DNA from: Halohasta litorea
GTDB taxonomy: Archaea; Halobacteriota; Halobacteria; Halobacteriales; Haloferacaceae
DNA length: 64,000 nucleotides
Reading direction: 5' to 3'
Assembly (NCBI RefSeq): GCF_024494645.1
Contig: NZ_JANHDJ010000008.1
Span: forward strand, 39,843 to 103,842
The notes beneath the pieces are model-generated. The model made no database searches, was not told the origin of the DNA, and saw only the letters and a list, made by a program, of their open reading frames with translations. Below, piece after piece: positions 63,887 through 64,000 of the stretch. Made by a program: the position numbers and the translations under genes. How positions within the stretch are numbered: the first letter of the stretch is position 1; each line of letters starts with the position of its first letter.

Positions 63887-64000
63887 TTAAGACTCACACC
63901 TCGGTTGCGTAGCGGTAGCGAGCGTCTCTTGTAAGATCGGTCGTTGCTTGTGGATCTTCTGTGCGTCCTTGATCAGCCGCTCCAACAGCGGCGGTGGCGA
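63887..64000 (-). CDS. C-terminal part of a CDS extending beyond the window
   Basis: The last 37 residues of a minus-strand protein (ERLIKDAQKIHKQRPILQ near the end), stop TAA at 63887-63889. Too short to name. Confidence 0.35.
   Translation of the reverse strand, partial: SPPPLLERLIKDAQKIHKQRPILQETLATATQPRCES

Overview
The window reads as chromosome or megaplasmid of a halophilic archaeon (class Halobacteria). Nearly all proteins are very rich in Asp and Glu. Promoters are archaeal TATA boxes 25-30 bases before start codons that have no or almost no leader. Secreted proteins carry twin-arginine lipoprotein signals (RR...LAGC), and several families are typical of haloarchaea: HTH-10/bacterio-opsin-activator regulators, HalOD1, DUF7123-like, UPF0175/PIN, and IS1341-type TnpB elements.

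Positions 1-22020 (high GC, intact genes) form one catabolic region. It starts with a divergent GH31/GH3 glycosidase pair. Next come an enolase-superfamily sugar-acid dehydratase with a D-2-hydroxyacid dehydrogenase, two sugar ABC permeases, and a YeiH/PSE-type putative sulfite/sulfate exporter preceded by a 45-residue membrane peptide. A tightly coupled three-gene operon follows: UxaA/SuyA-like, UxaA/SuyB-like, and a ComC-like malate/L-lactate/sulfolactate dehydrogenase. The region ends with a sugar-binding lipoprotein, a DapA/KDG-type aldolase, a chemotaxis transducer, a lactaldehyde-type aldehyde dehydrogenase, an MFS carrier and a Gfo/Idh sugar dehydrogenase. Together these can be read as an oxidative, Entner-Doudoroff-like route: sugar -> lactone/acid -> 2-keto-3-deoxy acid -> pyruvate plus a C3 aldehyde -> C3 acid -> pyruvate. 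The SuyA/SuyB/ComC/exporter combination suggests that the C3 unit may be sulfonated (sulfolactaldehyde/sulfolactate), which would make this a candidate archaeal sulfoquinovose or sulfolactate mineralisation locus. A non-sulfonated sugar or sugar acid remains possible.

Positions 22020-54550 are accessory DNA of lower and uneven GC. This part is full of remnants: TnpB fragments, a truncated histidine kinase, three separate aldo/keto-reductase fragments, a GMC oxidoreductase relic, a frameshifted glycosyltransferase, and a Fic gene split by an IS. Intact genes are interspersed: a 1003-residue PAS/GAF/HTH-10 regulator, a PQQ-type propeller lipoprotein, an aldo/keto reductase, a TVP38-type membrane protein, a TetR-MATE efflux pair with a shared palindromic operator, GtrA, a serine beta-lactamase-like protein, DUF502, a GIDE-like protein, and a PIN/UPF0175 toxin-antitoxin pair. 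Three complete TnpB elements and two solo right ends are present.

Positions 54550-64000 return to high GC. They hold an HTH/DUF7521 operon with an upstream palindrome, membrane proteins and lipoproteins, a three-gene ABC export-type operon, an HTH-10 regulator, an FAD monooxygenase lacking a standard start codon upstream of its nucleotide-binding motif, and a small membrane protein preceded by a 9-bp inverted repeat.
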